Shown here piece after piece: positions 32,241 through 35,239 of a stretch of 35,239 nt of DNA (positions within the stretch are counted from its first letter, which is position 1; the number at the start of each line of letters is the position of its first letter). Origin of the DNA: CAZXCK01 sp964639225 (GTDB lineage Bacteria; Chloroflexota; Anaerolineae; Aggregatilineales; Phototrophicaceae); the NCBI GenBank assembly GCA_964639225.1, contig CAZXCK010000028.1, positions 1 to 35,239 of the forward strand. The letters run 5' to 3'. The notes under the pieces were generated by a model, which did no database searches, was not told the origin of the DNA, and worked only from the letters and a program-made list of their open reading frames with translations. The position numbers and the translations under genes were made by a program.

Positions 32241-33800
32241 ATGGCAGAGGACATTACCCCGGCAGGTGGCCCGCAGGAGCCGAAAAAACGCTTCTCATTC
32301 GGGCGCGGCGACAAAGCCCCCAAACAGCGGGCGGTCAAACAGGCGAAACCCAAAGCTGCCAGTTCGTCTGGTGGTTTGCGGCAGTGGCTGGTCGATACTT
32401 ACAACGGTCTGTTTAAGATCGTTATCCAGCCGCAGTTGCCATCGCTGCGTACGCTGGGCATCCTGCTGCTGGCGTTTCTGTTTGGTATGGTGTGGGCCTA
32501 CAGTGTCGCGCCGACCACATTCTACGATGCTTCGTTTCATCAACTCAGCCAGAGCCAGCGCGAGCAGTACGTGCGGCTGGTAGCGGCCTCTTATGAAGCC
32601 AATTTCTACAGCGACGAGCAGATTATCTCACTGCTGGCCCGTGTCGAGAATCCCGGCGCGACTGTCAGTTCGCTCATCGAGCGTGAGACCGGGCAGGTGC
32701 AGGCGGCGCTGGTATCTATCCAGGAACTGGCCCAGGCGGCTGGCTCTGGAACCGCCGCGCCATCGGGTGGCGGCATATTGTCCAGCGTGCTGACCTTCGT
32801 CGTGGCGGCAGTTGTCTTTCTGGTGGCGGTGAACATTATCTCGCTGCTGTGGGGGCTGCTGATTGGCGGTTATGTCGAGCGGTTGCGTAACCGGCTCAAG
32901 CCCAAGTCAGAGGCAGACCTGGCCGCCGCCAAAGAGATCGAGGCAATCCGCCGCCGCCGCGACATGGAAGCCCGTATGCGGGAGGAAAGCGCCAGCGAAT
33001 CGGCTGGCAGTCCGCTGGGTGCGCCGGTGATGCAGCGCGTTTCGACCTATACCAAAGGTCGCGCCTATGACGATTCGTTCGCCATCGAGGATGCGAACGA
33101 TATGTTCCTGGGCGAGTGTGGCGCGACGATTTCGCGCACCATCGGCGATACACAGGAAGTCGCGGCGGTCGAGGTTTGGCTGTTCGACAAAGATGATTTC
33201 GTCAAAACGATCACGAAAGTGTTTGTCAGCGAACATGGTTATAACGACCCCGTCATCCGCTCCGAACTGGAACCGAAGGTCGATAATCCGGCAGCCGACA
33301 TCGTCATTATGCGCGTGGGCGCGGTCCTGACACTGGAGACGAACAACCTGATCGTCCAGGCCAAAATCGCCGAGATGCAGCCCGGCGCCGATCCATCGCT
33401 GCCGCCTAACAGTTATGCCGAGGCGCTGACGCTCCAGCTCACCGCCTGGGAGAAGGCTAAAGACCCGGCGGCTGTGCCCGCCGCAGCGCCTGCGGCTGCC
33501 GCCGCTCCGCCTCAGCCGGTACCACCGGCGCCTGCTGGCCTGCGTCCGCTCGACTCGTATGAGATCGGCCCGCCACCAGAGATGCCACCGGCCCGCACCG
33601 AGAGCCGGCCCGCGCCTACCCCGGCACCCTATAACAATCCGCCGCCATCTGCGCCCCCTGGCACGCCACCACCCGCGCCCGCCCGTTCCGGGGCAGGCAG
33701 CAGGCCGCCGCTGCCGTCGTGGCCGCCGCCACCCGAAGACGATGAAGAGGACGACGATCCTTTCGGCGGCACGGGCGACTTTACACCGATTGGCCGCTGA
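32241..33800 (+). CDS. Two-TM protein with Pro-rich tail, function unknown
   Basis: A 519-residue protein from the ATG at 32241 (AAAGG upstream). The order is a Lys-rich cytoplasmic start (1-45), a membrane helix (about 70-91), an exposed helical loop (92-178), a second membrane helix (about 179-209), a charged coiled-coil-like stretch (218-250, EIEAIRRRRDMEARMREE), a compact beta-rich domain (about 265-400), and an Ala/Pro-rich acidic tail (about 415-519). The beta-rich part contains YDDSFAIEDANDMFLGECG and VAAVEVWLFDKDDFVKT. By topology the tail and beta domain are cytoplasmic. I do not recognise the family. Its own promoters and terminator make it a single-gene unit. Confidence 0.78.
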   Translation: MAEDITPAGGPQEPKKRFSFGRGDKAPKQRAVKQAKPKAASSSGGLRQWLVDTYNGLFKIVIQPQLPSLRTLGILLLAFLFGMVWAYSVAPTTFYDASFHQLSQSQREQYVRLVAASYEANFYSDEQIISLLARVENPGATVSSLIERETGQVQAALVSIQELAQAAGSGTAAPSGGGILSSVLTFVVAAVVFLVAVNIISLLWGLLIGGYVERLRNRLKPKSEADLAAAKEIEAIRRRRDMEARMREESASESAGSPLGAPVMQRVSTYTKGRAYDDSFAIEDANDMFLGECGATISRTIGDTQEVAAVEVWLFDKDDFVKTITKVFVSEHGYNDPVIRSELEPKVDNPAADIVIMRVGAVLTLETNNLIVQAKIAEMQPGADPSLPPNSYAEALTLQLTAWEKAKDPAAVPAAAPAAAAAPPQPVPPAPAGLRPLDSYEIGPPPEMPPARTESRPAPTPAPYNNPPPSAPPGTPPPAPARSGAGSRPPLPSWPPPPEDDEEDDDPFGGTGDFTPIGR

Positions 33801-33821
33801 CCGGGTTCCCCACCATAAAAC

Positions 33822-33854
33822 AAAAACGCCCTGCGTATGTGCGGGGCGTTTTTT
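33822..33854. terminator. Bidirectional intrinsic terminator
   Basis: AAAAACGCCC pairs with GGGCGTTTTT across a GC-rich inner stem (33822-33853, with two G-U pairs) and a four-base TATG loop. TTTTTT follows on the plus strand, and the A-run gives a T-run on the minus strand. It lies between the convergent two-TM gene and greA and can serve both. Confidence 0.88.
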
Positions 33855-33876
33855 CAATCCGCTGGCGTTCGCTGAA

Positions 33877-34344
33877 TCAGCCGATCTTTCTGATTTTCAG
33901 GATGATATCGCCCGCTGGCGTCCTGACCTTTACTTTATCGCCCTTTTTGCGACCGATCAGCGCCTTGCCGATGGGGCTTTCGTGCGAGATTTTGCCCTCG
34001 CGCGGGTTAGCCTCTGCCGCGCCGACGATCTTATACGTTTCGTCTTCGTCAACGCCTTCCTCGCGGATCGTCACCGCTGACCCCATGCTGACGACATCGT
34101 TAACGCCGTCGTTGGAGATGATGATGGCGCTCCGCACTACATTTTCCAGGTACTGGATGCGTCCCTCGATGAATGCCTGCTGCTCTTTGGCGTCGTGATA
34201 GTCGGCGTTTTCGCGCAGGTCGCCCTGGGCGACCGCCTCTTTGAGCTTGCGCGCCAGCTCCGGGCGTTTCTCGTTGATGAGCTTGTTGAGTTCTCTTTCC
34301 AGTTCCTGTTTACCTTCAAGTGTCAGGTAAGTTGGTTCAGCCAT
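33877..34344 (-). CDS. greA: Transcription elongation factor GreA
   Basis: A 155-residue GreA. The N-terminal coiled coil (about 1-75) carries YLTLEGKQELERELNKL and the conserved tip GDLRENADYHDAKE, whose acidic residues reach the RNA polymerase active site. The FKBP-like C-terminal domain follows, with ISHESPIGKALIGRKKGD and TPAGD. It rescues backtracked RNA polymerase by transcript cleavage. GAGGATGG lies just before the ATG. The metallo-beta-lactamase-fold gene lies 48 bases upstream on the same strand. Confidence 0.97.
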   Translation of the reverse strand: MAEPTYLTLEGKQELERELNKLINEKRPELARKLKEAVAQGDLRENADYHDAKEQQAFIEGRIQYLENVVRSAIIISNDGVNDVVSMGSAVTIREEGVDEDETYKIVGAAEANPREGKISHESPIGKALIGRKKGDKVKVRTPAGDIILKIRKIG

Positions 34345-34392
34345 TGTCCATCCTCACGATCAGATTGTTCGATTTTGCAGCGGGGCTGTCTG

Positions 34393-35239
34393 TCATTTCC
34401 CGTTTTCCAGTCGCAGCGACAGGGCAGCGGCCCGGCGTTCTGCCAGCCACATCACATTCTGCTGGTGGAGCTGCTGGGCGGCGCCGTTCAGCAGAATACG
34501 ACTTTTGCCACAGTCCTCAATGTCGATAGCCCGCAGCGCGGATTGTGGGTTGTTGGTGGCCAGGGCCGCATCGACTGCATGACGCAATTTTACCAGATAA
34601 TCCAGATCGTTTTGAATCTTCTCTTCCACCTCGCCCCGCAGCACGACTTCGCCGTGTCCCTGGACGATGCTCTCAAACGACCGGCCCCGAAAGCTCTCCA
34701 GCGACCGGATAAAATCATCATAGTCGCCATCGACGAAATAGGGCAGCGACATCAGGGTGTCAGCGGCGAACAGCACCTGATCTTCGCGGACGTGCACGAC
34801 GATGGAGTCCGGGCTGTGACCAGGCGTGGACCACATCTCCAGTGTTTTCCCGCCAAAATACAGCGTCATGGACTGGTCGAATGTAATGGTTGGCAGCACG
34901 ATGAAGCTGTCGCGCATCTCGGCATGGCTGGCGCGGATGCGTTCCAGCCCTTCGCGGCCTCGCTCGTCGATTAGTGCTCGGCAGCGTTCCTGCGCTATAA
35001 TTTGAGTATCCGGAAAAAAACAGGTGCCGGTGGTGTGGTCGGCGTGGAAGTGCGTGTTGATAACGAACCGTACCCGCGTTCCCAGGCGTTCCTCGACGAA
35101 GCGCTTGATTTGTCGTGTTTCTTCCGGATATACCAGTGTGTCAATCAGAATCGCGCCCGTGCCGGTTACAATCAGCCCGGCGGTCACCTGAGCGTACAGG
35201 TTGCTGGTAAAAACATAAATATCATCAGTAACACGTTCG
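34393..35239 (-). CDS. Metallo-beta-lactamase-fold hydrolase, 5' end outside the window
   Basis: At least 281 residues. The frame is open to the window edge: codons before the GTG at 35187 read ERVTDDIYVFTSNLYAQVT, which matches the usual first strand of the fold, so the true start lies beyond 35239. Metal ligands are NTHFHADHTTGT, TPGHSPDS, FAADTLM and VQGHGEV. A helical C-terminal tail follows. The closest general type is the broad hydrolase group with beta-lactamase, lactonase and SoxH-like members; no substrate can be named. It is likely cotranscribed with greA. Confidence 0.85.
   Translation of the reverse strand, partial: ERVTDDIYVFTSNLYAQVTAGLIVTGTGAILIDTLVYPEETRQIKRFVEERLGTRVRFVINTHFHADHTTGTCFFPDTQIIAQERCRALIDERGREGLERIRASHAEMRDSFIVLPTITFDQSMTLYFGGKTLEMWSTPGHSPDSIVVHVREDQVLFAADTLMSLPYFVDGDYDDFIRSLESFRGRSFESIVQGHGEVVLRGEVEEKIQNDLDYLVKLRHAVDAALATNNPQSALRAIDIEDCGKSRILLNGAAQQLHQQNVMWLAERRAAALSLRLENGK

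Overview
The window is GC-rich bacterial chromosomal DNA of housekeeping type with about 31 protein genes, no RNA genes and no prophage. The gene content fits Chloroflexota, most likely Anaerolineae: a DUF5679 zinc ribbon fused to topoisomerase I, a four-cysteine S18, secreted and membrane proteins with Thr/Pro linkers, an Uma2 protein, and paired FHA proteins next to rodA/ftsW. The lineage is an inference from content; no 16S gene is present.

Layout. 1-64: part of a hairpin-forming dispersed repeat. 124-702 (-): a small secreted protein with heptad repeats. 831-6724 (+): a translationally coupled surface-glycan operon (GT2, GT4, YfhO-type membrane protein, O-antigen ligase/polymerase). 6847-9479 (+): rpsF-ssb-rpsR followed by a membrane-anchored parvulin, ended by an intrinsic terminator. 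9639-14603 (+): fhaA-like, fhaB-like, mtnP, rodA/ftsW and a pbpA-like gene. This resembles the actinobacterial fhaA-fhaB-pstP-rodA-pbpA-pknA-pknB cluster, but it has no kinase or phosphatase, carries mtnP inside, and its PBP has lost catalytic residues in all three motifs. 14616-16300 (-): a flippase-like LPG-synthase-family membrane protein and an Uma2-family protein. 16553-22188 (+): a membrane-anchored C39-like/TPR protein, murJ, a glyoxalase II-like hydrolase, a membrane thioredoxin and an alkaline-phosphatase-superfamily metalloenzyme. 22185-23920 (-): a zinc/manganese-type ABC ATPase and permease behind a promoter overlapped by a Fur-family-like operator. 24114-24374 (+): a tiny membrane protein. 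24411-24627: a MITE-like element made of five hairpins. 24702-27336 (+): ffh-rpsP-khpA-rimM. 27428-33800 (+): dprA, a mannose-1-phosphate guanylyltransferase, topA and an unrecognised two-TM protein, ended by a bidirectional terminator. 33877-35239 (-): greA, preceded by a metallo-beta-lactamase-fold gene that runs off the window.

How the genes fit together. Much of the window concerns the cell envelope. RodA/FtsW and the PBP-like partner would build peptidoglycan and MurJ would flip its lipid II precursor. The first operon and the GDP-mannose enzyme would supply surface glycans. The FHA proteins would couple envelope growth to phosphorylation by kinases encoded elsewhere. The rest is translation, protein targeting, DNA topology, competence and metal uptake. 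The best candidates for something undescribed are the degenerate PBP paired with a SEDS protein (13182-14603), the hairpin-rich mobile element beside the ffh promoter (24421-24617), and the probable leaderless promoter of the FHA operon (9603-9639).
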